A stretch of DNA of 64,000 nucleotides from Varroa destructor (lineage: Eukaryota > Arthropoda > Arachnida > Mesostigmata > Varroidae), in NCBI RefSeq assembly GCF_002443255.2, contig NW_019211455.1:19443126-19507125 (forward strand). The letters are read 5' to 3'. The position numbers were made by a program, and so were the translations under genes. Every line of letters begins with the position of its first letter. Position 1 is the first letter of the stretch. Shown piece after piece: positions 15,001 to 29,700 of this stretch. Below the pieces are notes generated by a model that was not told the DNA's origin, searched no databases, and worked only from the letters and a program-made list of their open reading frames with translations.

Positions 15001-16192
15001 CGGAAAAACCCGTCCTTCAATGTAGACAAAAGTGCACAAGGCCAAAAAAGGTCAAAGACTTTTCACCAATAGCCATTCTAAAGAATATACTAGCATTACT
15101 ATGTTTGTCGGAGCAAGAAATGATGATTAGGGGGCTGGCGACTAAAAAGCAAGAAGATCATCGTGCGGCAGAGCACGATAAAAATTCTTCTTCATCGATG
15201 CAGCTTCTGTCGTCACCGCAGCCACAGCTACGTTCTTTGGAAAAGGAGAGCTTGGACCAAAAGCACATGCAAAAGTTGTAGACTTGCTCACCCAGTCTGT
15301 CTACGTTCACAGTGCCCTACGTATGTCAGCTAGCGCCTCTCTAAAAAAGATACGAGGCACTGGTCATGATTGCTGGCGGTTTCTAGCATGAGGGACACGA
15401 TGTGGTCCTCTGGGAGGTGGTAGCTCTGAACACAAAGAACAGGGCTCACGATAGTCTTCGACTAACGACCAGGGCCCCTCGATAACAAGATTCAGTCTTT
15501 GGGTTTCTTTAGCCTCACTATCCTTTTCGTACTAGTATTTGCCTGTCGCCACTCACTCTCCAGCCGGCCGCCCGTACTTAGCCTATATTTTAGACCAGCA
15601 AGGCAGGCCGGCAATGCTTAATGATGAAGCCTGTTCGCTTCTCTACAGAGTCCGTTAGGACGCAGAGCCAAAGGTAGAAAGAAGCTACATGAAGTTGAAC
15701 GTCTCCGACATCGACGAATTTCGCTAACACCAACGACGCTTGATCACTGAAGGCGGATGGTCGTAGAGTCTCGCCTTGCTTCGCTTTGGTCTCACGCTAC
15801 CATCTACGGTAGGGTCTATCTTCTCAAACCTTTTAATGGATCTCAGACTATCAGTCACTTCCATCGGCTGGTGCCCGCGCAGCAGAGGTATACCAGAACG
15901 AGAAGATCAGCTGGGATCGATTGCACATAAGTCCTATCAATAGCATCAGACAGACAGCCCCACCTCTTTGCTAGCATGGAATGCACGCAGAAGATGTAGG
16001 CTGTAGCGAGGATATAGGTGGGTAGGCCCACCAAAAGACTCCTTTCCTTGACGAGCGACTCGTCTAAACGGTCGGTTTATCTGGTTCCTAAGCGAGCCGT
16101 TTAAGACGCTTGCTCATTTGGGCAAATTCCCTACTAAGAAAAGAACCCTGCGGTAGAGGAGCATCGTCGTAGTGTTGAGTAAGCGACAGAGT
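1..16192. other. No recognisable gene; unique-looking DNA
   Basis: I read open frames on both strands and recognised no domain, exon pair or RNA gene. The longer frames, such as 3381-3803 (-), 11837-12295 (-) and 5160-5594 (+), lie near chance length, overlap others on the opposite strand and lack family motifs. A tRNA-like B box on the minus strand near 13184-13194 has no matching stems. Short TAA runs occur near 3657-3671. Confidence 0.6.
4951..4990. repeat. Nested short palindromes rich in CCTAGG/CCTAAG
   Basis: GGGCTTAG (4954-4961) and CTAAGCCC (4964-4971) form an 8-bp hairpin with a 2-base loop. It is followed at once by TAGGCCTA and another CCTAAG. No function is evident. Confidence 0.5.
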
Positions 16193-16214
16193 TATATATA
16201 TATATATATATATA
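16193..16214. repeat. (TA)11 microsatellite
   Basis: Uninterrupted TA dinucleotide run, followed by a short GA-rich stretch. Confidence 0.95.
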
Positions 16215-18998
16215 AAGTGAGAGAGAGCAAAAAAAGACTTAGTGAGTCAATGGGAAAAAACGGGTCCAAACTGATTATTCATTGCGCATCGTTGATGAGT
16301 ACGCCTTAGATGTAAAATTAATTTAACCGCTATGGTAATTGTCATACTAGTACTACTAGCTATTAGCTATTGGCCGATCGCACAGGATCGGTTAACGAAA
16401 TGAAAGTGGATAGCACGAGATATACACGCGAGTATGTGCCATGCGCGTACTGGGAAAAGGTTCAGGCTGTTCAGTTTAAATATAGCTCGCGATTCCTCTG
16501 CTGTAGGATCCACTAGCGCCGTTGCCTTTTACCTATAAAATAGCAGATATATAAATGTAGGCTGTATTTATTTTGAACGTGGCGTGTACACGAAGTACGT
16601 TTGTCGACCCAAGCATTTACGTCGTGCCCAGTAAATAATGTTGTCTACTGAAAACGTTTCAAATTCAACTTTGCCACTGCTAATGTCCCGAATACAACTA
16701 TGTGGATCCGTGTTGAATCGACACGAATCGTGTAGAGTTCTATTACAACACTTTGACATGTGAGAATGATAATATTATTATTATATAACTACGAAACATC
16801 ACAAGAGATATATATTATAATATAAAACATTTAACAAACTTTCATGATCAAACATTTCTAAAATTTATGTTCTAACACAAAAAAAAAATAAAAGTAACAG
16901 ATTTGACATTAGCAGGGCAGCGTGGGTCTGTACCAATTTTAGTGGCGACTATTTGGCGCTGAGGAGTGAGAAAGCTTCTAATATTCGATTAAACAATGAT
17001 GACTGAAGTTATCCTGAGCTTTTTTACTTGACAATAAGTGGTTCAGACAACCCGTATATATTAACTTTGAAAAGAAGTACGATAATCGGGTATAAGTAAT
17101 ACCTTATGAATCGGTGCTTCGAATTTTTCAAGGAGACTACGATTTTTTTAATTCTGCAACTCTATACAGCTTAAGCTGTATGCACCATATATATTGTACA
17201 AGTACAAAACAGCTACGTAAGTACGTACTGATTGGTTGCGGACTCGTGGAGAATTTTATTTTCTCTTGGGTGGTGCCGGGTCTTCAATTCGAATAGCAAA
17301 TCAACTAAGTGATGCTCAATACGAAGTTTATCAAGCAGGCGCTCAAGGGGCTGTATGTATAGGCAAAAGGAGGCAGCGACGACGACAGCGCTGGTAAAGC
17401 AAAGAAAAGGACAGAGGCCCATTCCAATTTGTTATTATGATTAAGCGCCGATGTAGATGAAGAGGCAATCTTGTATCGCAGTGTGCCTTCTGCGCTGTTT
17501 GGCTATGACGTTCTAAGTACTTCGCGGGCTCTGTCGGAAAGAAGCCGAATAGTATACGCGGGCCTGCTGACAAAAGTCGGCGTTCTTTGCCTTTCTCCTG
17601 AAGCAAGGGTCCCAAAGTCACCACTATGTGTTCGATGTATCAGGATGTCTATGAGAGCGATCGTACCGACGAATCAGGAGCGGTTCTCCGAGAAAGATAG
17701 AAAGTTCAAGAGAGAGCATAGAACTCAAATAAGTCTTTAAGGGACCCCACCACCTATAGCTAACCGGAGCCCACTCGAAAGGCCTTTTACTCCACCAAAA
17801 GTCCCCCGACTAACGCGTCGACCCACACAGAGAGTTCCTTCTTTACACAGGCACCTACTTAGTCGCCCAAAAGAGACTCGATATAGAAGTAGCGACATGA
17901 GCCATAGCGACACGGACTAGTGGTGACGATGATGATGGTGGACGAGAGGAAGCATACAGAACGCTTTCCGCAATGATTCCCTTAATGAAAAATGCAGCAC
18001 TCGCGCTACACTTACACTGACTCCTGCAACAGTTTTGACATGTCGCCAAAGTTTCACTCAGCCTTCTTTCACAGGGCTCGCAGGACCTTTATTTCTTGGT
18101 AGGCAAGACATCCCTCAACTGTTTCGCTGGCGGGTACCGGATCCCCATCCAGCCTCTGCCTTACAATCCACTCGGTGTAAACCCCGTATAACTAGCCTGT
18201 AACACTTCGCTACGGGCAATTCCTTGGTCTTGCGCGATCGAGTATGTGCTGCAGTAGTCATCTCATACTGGTTCATATACTCGGCGTATTACTTTAGCAC
18301 TAACCGTTCAGCGGCTGATGGAAGCTAAGTTTTCCCTCTTGGCAGAAATTGACAACAATGTTCAGACCATTGCCAGCCAAGTGTCTGCTACTGATCTCGA
18401 CGAAGTACTGAGAAAAGTTATTGCAAATAACTCTTCTTTTAGAGTGGATCGCTATCGGCTTGGTCGATGCACTTTCGACAGACAGTTTGATTCTTTTCAA
18501 TAAAAAAAGGTCATCTGTTATTCCTAAAAACAGCTACCTTTGGACAGCAGAAGTCTATGCAAATAAAGTGCTAGTGCTTTCGCATCGAGAGTTTCTATCT
18601 TGGTTAATGGACATAACAGACGCAACAATCAAAATGACCGCAGCAGACTAATAATAATAATATTCTTACATCAACGTGTTCATCAATGCTCGCCTACTAT
18701 ATTACATTAGTTAACATCTCAAGGGCAAACGTACTTCGTATATACTTACTGTTCTAAGCAGTTCTGTGCGTAATAGATCTCTACTATATAGAACGATTGT
18801 CTTATGCAAAAAGCCTAGAAAAGAAAGGTCAGCAAACAAAAAAATGGCGTGTATTTAGGAATATCCACAAATACATTAGTCCAGCTGCATGCATGTTGGT
18901 CTTAGTATTGCATAGAACGAGGCTGCTGGTTGCATTGCTCTGTCAAATATTCGCTTATTGTTTGATTAGTGAGGTACGATATCTAGCTTTCTCTGCTG

Positions 18999-19011
18999 CC
19001 CCCCCCCCCCC
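18999..19011. repeat. C13 homopolymer
   Basis: Thirteen consecutive C. The true length is uncertain because such runs are often miscounted in sequencing. Confidence 0.9.
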
Positions 19012-22000
19012 ATTTCCACCCAGTTTACGTTTTTACTACACGTGCCGGTTCTATGCCTCTTTTTCTATGCTTTCAACCTCTGTCATAGTGGAAAGTATGA
19101 GAAGAACGAAAATTCCCTAAGGTCAGGGAGCGACTGTGTTAAATAGGTTCCGTCTGTGTGACGGCACCGGTGCTCCAAGGCAACACGTGCAGAGCTCGGA
19201 AGGGTTGGAGTATGCTTGCTTCGGTACGGATCATGCGTTACACTATCGCCTAGTAGCTCGCCCTTTCAAGCTTTCGTCCGCTGTTCATTCTCGTGAAATG
19301 GTTACTATCGTACTGAATCAGCCGGAGAAGTGCCAGCTTGCTAGTGCGCAAGCAAGGCTAGCATTTTCTGCACCCTCTTAATTCCGCATCTTCTTCCTCT
19401 TGGACGTTCACTTTTTCAGTGCACTGACTCTAGCAGACAGCAATTATCCGCCCCCATATCTCTTGCTTTCTAGCCAAATCGTCCACCCAGAAACCATGGC
19501 CGCTTCTAGGTTGAAAAAAGATAAACAGGAACTTCGGGCAGGTGAATGCAAACAGCATTGCTCGTTTCCGTGTCCTGACGCTTGTGTAACTCTATTCTGC
19601 TAGCCAGACGTGGGAAACAAAAAAGGAGCATGCAGAGCACCCTTGCCTGTCTGTTTGCCTGGTTGTGACCTGCCCCGGTAATTCTAAGAGCCAAGGGCCT
19701 GCATCGCTTTATAGCTGAAAGAGTTGCACAGGTACAGTTAATCAGGATCGGCCGTGTGGTGCAGCGCTTTCGTCGTACGAACGGCTTTTAGGGGAAAGGT
19801 ATAGTGTAGGATAGGATACTGTAGTGCTGTTGCTGATTTAGCTCCGAGCTGAGATACTACTAACTTGCCAGACGTTTACCGAACGATCATCGCTACTACT
19901 GCGGCGACTGCGAAGGCTGCTGCTAACACTGCATTGAAAACAACTGTGTGAACGGGATTGCTATTAACGGCGTACCTGCATTTGTTTCTTAGAGCTTCTC
20001 GGCATTCTCAATCCTCTGTCTTTGGCCCTTGAAGAATAGCGCGTTGAGGCGGAGACCCCCCTCCTCCCCCCCCACACACATAGGTATTCAGAAACAACAA
20101 ACAGGCGGAGGCCGCTACCGTCGACAGGGATCGAATGATAAAAAATTATTTAAAGCCTCTCAGATGCTGTGGTAGCAGCAGTATGGCGAATATCGTTCTT
20201 CGCATCGCCGTATTCATTGTTGTCACTGTTATTTTCATTAAGATCTGCCGCTTGTCACCAGGCGAGCTGTCGACGAGAAAAGCTTTTCAACGACAAGCCA
20301 GACCAGCAGACTGACACAGGATCGTGTAGGACAAGAGATTAGAGCCGCTAACAATGCAAGAACTACTAGAACTATAAATACGATTAGCTGACTTAGGGAG
20401 GACCCGATGGAGTCGCTCAGCCGCAGGCCGAACCACTCGGATGATGTGATACGCATTGCGAACCCTTCTCTTATACTTGCATGAAACAGCGTACCCACTA
20501 GACAGACAACGAGATGCACTCTTCTAGCTTATAATCTGTCATCGTATATCCTGACAATAGTTTTTGTTTGCCCGTGCTCGGTAGGTACATTTGTCCTGTA
20601 CGGCTCTGCCATCTTGTGATTTACTTTGGGGCACCGTGCTCTTAACGCGTTCGGTGCGAAGAGGACAATGAAATGCTGATTTGGTCGCTTCATGCTCCAA
20701 GTTTCAACCGAGCTAGATTTAATTAGCAAACGAAACCTGCGTAGGTAATATAGGACATTCATTTTTGCAAGAATCGTATATTTCGCTGTCATCGTATTGC
20801 AACTGCTGTTCTCTGTACGTCCGTTACTACTTACTATTGACGGTTTACGGCATCAGGAGTTGATACAAGTATACAGATTCTTCTAACCTACCTCGCTGGT
20901 GTGATTCCTGTTTAACAATACATTAGTGTATTTAAATGATTGAGTATGGAGACTGACGGTAAGATATAGGACGGGCTGCGCGACCGATAAAGGGCGACGA
21001 GCTATACAAATAATACCACGTCGTAGTCAGTCCATTTTCACTGCATACGCTGAGGGGAGAGCATGTGGCGGCCTGCGTGTCAATGAAGGTAGGCTTACAC
21101 TGAAATCCCGCATCTTCCTCAGTGACGGGAGCATAACCTAGTATCGTCTGCTCTTTCCTTTTACAACCACCCCCGCATGGATATTCCACAAATCTCCATG
21201 TATGATCATCCTGTGCAATGCCCGAAAACGTATAAAGCACAAATCCTAATCCAGACAACAGACTTCCGATGTCAGCAGAAGTAGCGACAGCCTAATCAAC
21301 AAGCGTGAATTTGCGCTAACTTCTACCAGCTTAGGGTCCGCTTACATCTGGCCGCTACATTAGTCTATTTTTTCATGGATCCGCTCACTGCAAAGACTAA
21401 TAACTGGCGGCTATTACAAGAGTCGTCTTCATTGCAGTGGCAACTTCTTCAATAGCCAAAGAAAAGGAAAGCCTTTGGAAACCACCAAATACCTTTCCTC
21501 CATTCCGTTTTCGCGTGGAGCGCGAACGTGCTTCTTTATTCTTTTTCCGTACTACAGTTGCCAGAGGGTCAGACAAGTTCGAGCGACTGACTACCGTTAT
21601 TTCGTTTGAACTTCCGTTGCATAAACAGAGAAGAGGCTATCGCCGATGTAGCAAAAACAGGTACCGACGAACCGAGCGCCGACAGCATAATCGGGGGCAA
21701 CACAAGGTCCACTTTTGGTCCTAATGTCGACAACACAGAAAACTGCAGAGGAGGAAATCTATGAGGCGCACAGGGGGCCCAATGAAATTAGGCTCTCGTC
21801 TTTTGCCTTCGTCATTCGTTACTGTCGCTAAAAATATTGCCAGACTAACAGACAGCAAAGAACCAGTCCCATGACCAGAGAGGCAAACTCTCATACGGAT
21901 CGGACCCTACGACATAGAAAAAAGCCAGAGTACAACAACAGGCTTGTCTGTTCAACCAGACGACCGCTGAGACAGCGTCACAAGATAGACACTTTTCGCC

Positions 22001-25000
22001 GTTACCACTGCCAGACGCCGCAAATCCTAACGCCGAAAGATAAGCGCTATAGAGGTTGTTGCTATCACAACGACGCCGACCGCGGTCCACCTACGTCTCT
22101 GGACGCCTGGACAAACCAGCAAACGAACGAAATCCAGAGTGGCAAAGTAAACTTTTGTAAGGACTGCTACATCATGCGCTTGATGCGCTTGTATTAAGAG
22201 TAGGTGGAAAGACGGTCCCTAGAGTTGACTTGAATTACAGCCAGTCAATCTTTGTACTGACCTGACTAACTCTTATACCTAAGTGGACTTGAACGCCCTT
22301 CAAGAAGCCGTACATACTCCTCTTATTGATACTAAGTTTCACTGCGTCAGATAACACTCAAGGATCAACAGCCGACTGCGGAATCCCTAAAACCGTTGAA
22401 AAACCCATATTTATTTGTAAGCAGTATGATGCTTCATGGCGTAAAAAGCAACGTCAACAACAGCAGGGAGCTAAATCTATTGGGCGCGGGGCTGATGATC
22501 GATTCGCTAGTGGACATCCATCAGTGTTGAGTCAGTTGGAGGTTGAATGGAAGCTGCTACGTCGAAATGAAAAATGAACCGAACCCGTCGCGGTCCAACG
22601 GACTCGACAAACAAGCAGATCCCAAATATCCGGTTGACAACACCCAATGTTCGTCGCACAGGTACCGTTACGGAGAAACCACCCGTTTCTTCTGTCCACT
22701 GCTCGGCCGCATACAGCGCCTTAGCGGAAGCTGTTGGCTAGCGGTTTTTGGCGTTCTCCCACCAGGAACTATTCAATTCTGCTACTAATGCAACCGTTTT
22801 ATTACCCTGTGCAAGACTTCGACCAGAGCTCTAAGCTAAGAAATGAATTTTTGTAGAACATTCCACTAAAACGTAAACAACACTTTCGTCGTCTGCGACA
22901 ACCAATAAAAACACGTCTAGTTTGACATGATCTCCGTACAATCAAAAGATTATGCCGTCTTAGAGATCTTTAAATACCGTATACTAATGAACAATATTCG
23001 TTACGCTATTCATGTCAGACGAAGAGGTTCATCTGTGATCACCTCGTATTCGGGTCACCGTTGCGTTTTTGTTCTATGACTTCGCTGTATATACGAAACG
23101 ATCGTGAAATGGTTTCCTCAGGGAAAGAGAACGGCCTGCACCTCATACACGTCCATAGATATATACGTCTATAATAGATCAACAGTTCCCTGTTGCACAT
23201 GTCTCTCTAAATAAAATGGCCGATGGCTAAGAATAATAAGACATCCTGTAGAGAGCAGTTGTGCTTTGTTAGATCATAGAACGCTCCGCAGCCTCGGATT
23301 AGGTGCCGCGGCCACTACTCTTACATCCTAACAGATTCGTAGGGTCGATGGCTGAACGCGGCTTAAGGCTTTAGAGAAGGGCGACATCAACTAAATCTTT
23401 CACTTCGGAATAAGTGCAACGCTCATAAAAAAAAACTGCGTATTTGATGGCTATGTCGGAAAGTCAGACCGGCGCTTCATCGATCGATTGGTTTCAAAAG
23501 GTGTAGAAATGCCAAAGCAAGCGGAAAATCGTTCTTATAAGATCTAGTAGCTCCCTGTAAATGCGCAGGTACGCGCCGCTTTGTCTACTTATTGCTCGTA
23601 ATGGCCTGAAAAGGGCGACACAAGACATTTGTAACATCGGATTACGAGTGGTCGCTTTGTTGACAAAGCTAACGGATCTAGAGTCATTCGTTATTTCTGC
23701 GAATAAAGCAGTGACAATTACCAAAAAAAACTTTTGTGTCATACGTATATCTATATGCATATATGTTTAAGATTTTGTATAAGCTTGTAGCTAAGAGAGG
23801 AAAAAGAACCTATTTCGAGAGCCAAGCCATATCATCGATCCATCACATTTTTTTCGACACCCTCTCAGTGGAGCGCTTTGGCAGCACTAAATTCCCTCAG
23901 AGATACCGTTTAAGATGTTTTTATGGCAGTCACCCCATTTACTGAGTGGGCTTCGTTGGGTGCTTTCAAAAACCAGTAGGGAAAAGCTTGCGTTGCGAAA
24001 CGAAAAAATGTCTTTTTTTCGTACTAAGTCAAATTTGTAGTTTAACGGCTCTAAATATCTCCTACTTTGTTTTATAGAAAGCCGCATCACTACGCTTCTT
24101 TGCTAATCACGATAGCACGCTATTCAAAAAAGGACCCTTCGCCGGAAAAATCAAGTCCGTAGCGTAGTTGTAGTTGTCTGTTCCTGGGCAGTAAAGGTAG
24201 CAGCAACGCAGCTCCTGCACTTGGCCGGCCGAAACTCGGATGAAGCGTCCGTTATACCAGTAACTGATCAGCTACCTTTAACTGTCTGTGCGGATTCCCA
24301 GACTAGGTTAATGAATGGTTGGGCGCTCTTCGCTGCGGTGGTGCTTCCGTGTTTTCCTCTCCTATGCTATTACTCTTGATTAGACATCCGCGTAGACTTT
24401 AATCTCGGCCAAGTTCCTCCAATATTGGCTTATATATCCAAGACGATCTCCCCTTGCCAGGATGGTATAACTCTAGAAGCTTAAACTTGCGTTAGCAGGA
24501 CTCCTATAATATGGGTCACTCTGGAAGAGAATGTTTAGTGCGTAACACAAAAGTTATCACCTTTACCGACGCATCCTATGACCCCTTTGCCTCTGATACC
24601 CCATGAATCATAGGCTGTTATCACAGACACATGTTAATTTCGAAGTGCGTGTTTGTATAGTGTCCCATCATATGTATTAAAAATACCGGGGCAATATAAC
24701 GTTGAATAACGACTGCGTTACAGAGCTTCAGTAGTCATCAACGTTTAGAAGGGTTCCTCAAGATAAGGATCGTATCTATGAGTATGAGGCAACGCGTACT
24801 AATAGACAGACAGAGTATTTTCAAGCTGCCAATTAAACTAAAACGGTGTAATCCTTAGACAGATTGTATTTTTCTGCCGCTGGGCTGGGAAAAACAAACA
24901 CATTTAGCCCCTTGCATGCAGTACATATCAACACATATAATCAACCGTAGGCTAAACACGACTCCGCGAAGAAAGAAGAAAGAATTGTATTTTACGCTAC

Positions 25001-26349
25001 AAGAGAGTCTGAAACAGTGGCGTATTGATTACATATCCTATATTATTGGCCAAGATTCGAATATATGGCCTTACATCCGGTTGATAGTTTGTTTGTTTAC
25101 TTGTTTAGCGCACGTTAGGGATTCGTCACATTGCAGCAGAAACAACATGCCCACTGAAGGCTGTGTCTAAACTGTTTGCCAATTATTTCGATTTTTTAGG
25201 GTCGAGCAAACGTAATCAGCTTTATAGCAGTGCATAGGCTTTGCTGAGGAACATAACTTCGGGTTTATATAGAACGGCTGACGTCTACGGGCCGAAAGCT
25301 GCTGGCAGCCTTCGTGCTGCTCAAGGGGGACGTCACATCGAGCTTTAGTCAAAGCCAAATACTTTCATTACAAGCATAATTAAGAGATGCTTGAGAGCAA
25401 GGCTTAGGGCATGTGTTCAAAACACATTTCCCATTCATTCCCTAACGTTGCATTGAAAAATATTTGTGTAAGGCGCAATACTATAACATCTTCTCGTCCA
25501 TATACACTGATGCAAACACGTAATATCGATAAATCGCCTGGTCCTGTAACAGCGAACACGTTGAAATCTCCCTGTTTGTTCTGTTTAAGCTGGCGTACTC
25601 GTTGTTTTAAAAATACATCAAATACTGTATACAGGCAGTAAAAATACAAAAGGGACACAGATTGACTGCTATATATGTGGACAGCGTCTTTCACATGAAA
25701 TTTTGATAAGTTGTCTTTTAAAGTCTACCCACATCACAGTGATGTAGAGTGAAATGCAGACAGATTGAGCTGGCCGACATTGATTGACTTACTAATCACT
25801 GTTTCGCCTGTTCCATAATACAGATAAGTCACTTTCATCCTTCATATATGTAGGCCTCGATATTAAAAGGCCATAGAGAGTTTACTACGCTAAATAAGGC
25901 TCGGATTTGACACAACTATCCAGTTGTCAAAGCCCACACTTTACCATGGGTTTCTTTATTAGAATCTAAAAGCTTTATTAGATAGTCGCAAGGTGGCTGT
26001 TCTAGTCACTCAAATTTTACGAACTTAAGAGCAGACATAGATTTTCATTGCATAATAGACATTCGTGTTGTGTTATGCGGATGAACGGATGTTACTCTTC
26101 GGCACATCACCAATGCCTTGATCGTAAAGATGATGAAGAACCTTACTTCGGCCGCATTATTTATTGATCTTCGATTAAATGAACTAATTACCAGTAGGAA
26201 GCAGTATGGTGTTCATATAAATCAAGTCCGTATAAATACGTAATGATTTATTGCAAAAACACGCATCTACAGGAACTGCTTATGGATAACAAGTGGCGCA
26301 ACTTTGTAGGATAACGCTGCTATGCAGCCGATTGTTTGGCTGGCCAATC

Positions 26350-26371
26350 ATATATATATATATATATATAT
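26350..26371. repeat. (AT)n microsatellite
   Basis: About eleven AT units, 0.3 kb upstream of the 25-bp-arm hairpin. Confidence 0.95.
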
Positions 26372-26663
26372 TCGATCGTCAGCCTTTAGGAATATACCTA
26401 TCATCGACCCAGGTCGGTATTACCCTCACAACCATAACTATGTTAAACAGGATTAACGACGGCGGCGGCGCTTGTCGTATCAACAACCCGAATCGACCCA
26501 TCGTCGCTCGTGTTTCCCTAGCTTTGATTCACTATGACTGGCTTGATTTTGCTTATAATAAAAACGTCATGATACCGAATAATCATCAGCATTCAGTGCA
26601 ATGTCTTTCTTTTTAAGTGCAGACTGCTTGAAATTGGCAACAGTAGTAGATCAGATTTTGAAC

Positions 26664-26716
26664 CGTCCTTATCCAACCTTCATCCGGACATTCCGGATGA
26701 AGGTTGGATAAGGACG
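26664..26716. repeat. Near-perfect hairpin, 25-bp arms and 3-base loop
   Basis: The left arm is 26664-26688 and the right arm 26692-26716. They are exact reverse complements around the loop CAT, and pairing stops on the next base outside. The arm contains TCCTTATCCAACCTTCATCC. A match of this length is not expected by chance in 64 kb. It could be a small foldback element, a recent inverted duplication or a library or assembly foldback artefact. No gene is recognised next to it. Confidence 0.9.
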
Positions 26717-29700
26717 TGGTCTTCATGAGATCAGCGATGAAAATCCCGTTAATCGCCTCTCTGTTAATTAACAATGTAAGCAGTGTATATTGTATACGGA
26801 CAGAATGTACGAATACGCTAACACGTGTATGTTTATATTCTACATTTAGCTACTGTGTATACGCAAAAACAACAACAGGTCCCAAATATTACTTTAGTAC
26901 CAAGGGCCATTATGTCGAGCTTCTACGAGCCGAATAGCCAACCACATGGTCTCCCTATTCGCGACCTGTGGATCATTTTAGCAAACGGATGCGATAGGAT
27001 CAATAGAATTGTGATAGGCGGAAAGGTGCAGACAGGGGAGATATTTCCAATCGTATCCACTGGATAGGTTGAATCATTCGGATAAATATCATTAGCATGA
27101 GAAATGACCGAGTGGTCAATATACGAATTCATGTTCAAGATATACGTTTGCCTTACGTAGAACTCAACTGGATTGCAGACATAATAGTGGTCAGCTGACT
27201 TCGCCGGTAGATATTCTACACCGTCTCGGAGATGCTGTAGTAAACCTCTGAATATTAGCCTCGTGCACGATAACAAAGCATATGACCCAGCTTAAACAAT
27301 TCTCAACATATATGTCTAATTAATACAAAATTAAAATCGCTTATTACAAGAAACTTAGATTAGGCCACTACTACAGCTATGGAACATATATGCCACATAT
27401 GCTATAAAAGCTTAAGCAATAACATAGTTTATCATGCGCCGCGCTCCTTCATAGGGCGTATAATTAAATGTAGACTACGTCCTGTTAAGGTAACAATCTT
27501 CGTTGAGCAAGATGTACTTGGTTTGATATTATCTAGCATTTGCAATAAGACGATCCCGTCATTTCATATTCCAGAAAACTTGAACACCGCCATCTGCCGC
27601 TCCGATATTATAGATACTCATATGCATACAGATTTTACGAGACACTGACACATACTGTTTCAATAGACTAAAAGGCCCTGCAAGCCGTAAAGGTCGCTAA
27701 AAGGGTTAGAAATGGAGTTGGGGTATAAGATCAGAGCTAAGTTGCCTTCAGTGCACACGTCCTACAGACGCCAGCCTACTTTCGCTGAAAAAATCGGTCG
27801 GCAGGAGATTTCGTATGGACGATTTTGTGTCTGCGTTTTTCAAGTAACAGTTTTTTCGTGCCCATTGGTCAGTTATAAGATCCACAGAGCTAGATGAACC
27901 CTCGAACCTATGGAGACAGCTACGCCATGCTATGCCGAGGGGTTGTATGTTGACGGATCGTGATGTGGGGAAGAACACGAACAACCAACTCTTCCCAACA
28001 TAGTAAAAGAGCAGAAAAACTCGAACGTGACCCCGGGGGTTGTATCCGGATTTATAGGAACGCGAGGCAAGGCAAATCCGATGGCTTTTATGGCCGTAAG
28101 ACTGCTGCAGCAATAGTGGCGCATGCCTGCTCCATTCATACAGCCCACCCCCCTGTCGCGCCCCGTATGTTTCCATATAGAGAGCATCAGAGCGGCGGAA
28201 AGGCGGAAGAACCCAAAAGCCTCGGGTCGGTCGGAACCCGAATAACTGGATACCGGCACACTCCCGGCAGTTTGCCGAGCTAAGTTCGAATTGGCACGAC
28301 TTTGGCACGGACGACATTACGGTCATGTAATGTGACTATACGTTTTCTATAGTAGTCACAGTGGGTGGTTGCAGTGGCCGACAGTAGAGGGTGGGGGGGG
28401 GATGTTTGGCCATGTAAGTATGAGGCTGGTCCCATGGGGGAAACTCGTGGATGCAAGGAACACTAAGCGTTCATTCACGTCTATTTGCATTCTGATAAAC
28501 CGTCTTACAGCTGTATACGAACGCGATGTACACGTGCGCAACGAACCCATATCACAATCTCATATACACAGACATACAACCATACGTTCAAACAAATATT
28601 CTGCATTTTGTAAGTTATTGAAAGTTCTCCAAGTATACGGCCAGTGGCAGTGGTGGTAAGCAGGCTAATCATGATTTATGAGCATATTGAAGTACTGTGA
28701 AGATATATGTTTATCGACGTGAAGTGAACGTTATCAAGGTTCCAGTACGGAACCACGCTGTCGATTTAGAATGAAGGCTGAGTGAAGTGGAAACTTGAGT
28801 GTTTCAACGGTTTAACAACGTTTGCCTAAGGCAAAGGGCCATGCTCTCATTAAGACTGCATATATAATACTATGTATATATTATAGCAGTAGCCAGCACA
28901 CCGATCGAATGAGTCGACACGGGACAAAAAAAAGTCGAAGAAGCTGCAGCGGATCAGTGATCAAATTTTACCTCGGATAGGCATAATTCATGTCGATATG
29001 TCCTAATTGATATGATTAGTCTCCGTGTGTTCGAAGATTGTCTGCTAGCAGATTTTTTCATTGTTAGTTCCGATTATTTCTGGAATGAGCGAAACTCCTT
29101 CTTTTTCTGATTCTTAACTGTCACCCATTTATCCATCGATCTTCTCTTTCTAGATCATCCAGTAATCCATCCATACAGCGAAACGGTGCAGCATGCCAAA
29201 GATTGCCACATTAGGGACCCTAAGAAGTAGCACTGTCTATCCGTATTGAACATTTACTTATACCACTTGCTATCACAAGAAGAACAACGTAGGGAATAGT
29301 TAAGAAACACATGACTGTTTCGATAAACTTCTATTAGAATTCCTTATTAATAGTCATGACTGATCAGCAAAAAAAAGCTTGCTGACATTTGCAGACAATC
29401 GGCGTATTGCAGGAAACTGTCGTTAAGACGTTGACGCACTGCAGTCTTTTAGATTTAAAGTTTCCTCCACTTATATAATGGATAGAAATGTGCTTGCTTC
29501 CTGTTCTGTTCTCTCATCGCTTGAAGAACAGAACTAAGTTTCTATAATCTACAAGACGGATGTACGGCTTGGTTTATGCTAGGCGTGGCTTGGCTGGCTA
29601 AACGTGTATGCCTTTGATGGCGGAAATAGCAAGTGGGTGCCAATGCCCTTGCGACGACCCCCTGGAATCATTTGCCCGCTAGAACCATTTCCCTCAGGGA

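Larger units (their letters stand above)
16215..26663. other. No recognisable gene; simple repeats only
   Basis: Nothing beyond the listed microsatellites is supportable. A 61-codon frame at 18318-18503 (+) follows a possible TTCAG acceptor and looks slightly protein-like, but it has no known motif and no clear donor. A Cys-containing frame at 20932-21258 (-) is likewise unrecognised. Confidence 0.55.

Noticed and set aside
18318..18503. Protein-like 61-codon frame after a possible acceptor (+)
   Set aside because: No known family, no convincing donor, and overlapping frames on both strands.
27748..28326. 192-codon ATG open frame (-)
   Set aside because: It overlaps two other long frames in a GC-richer stretch, shows no motif, and is near chance length.
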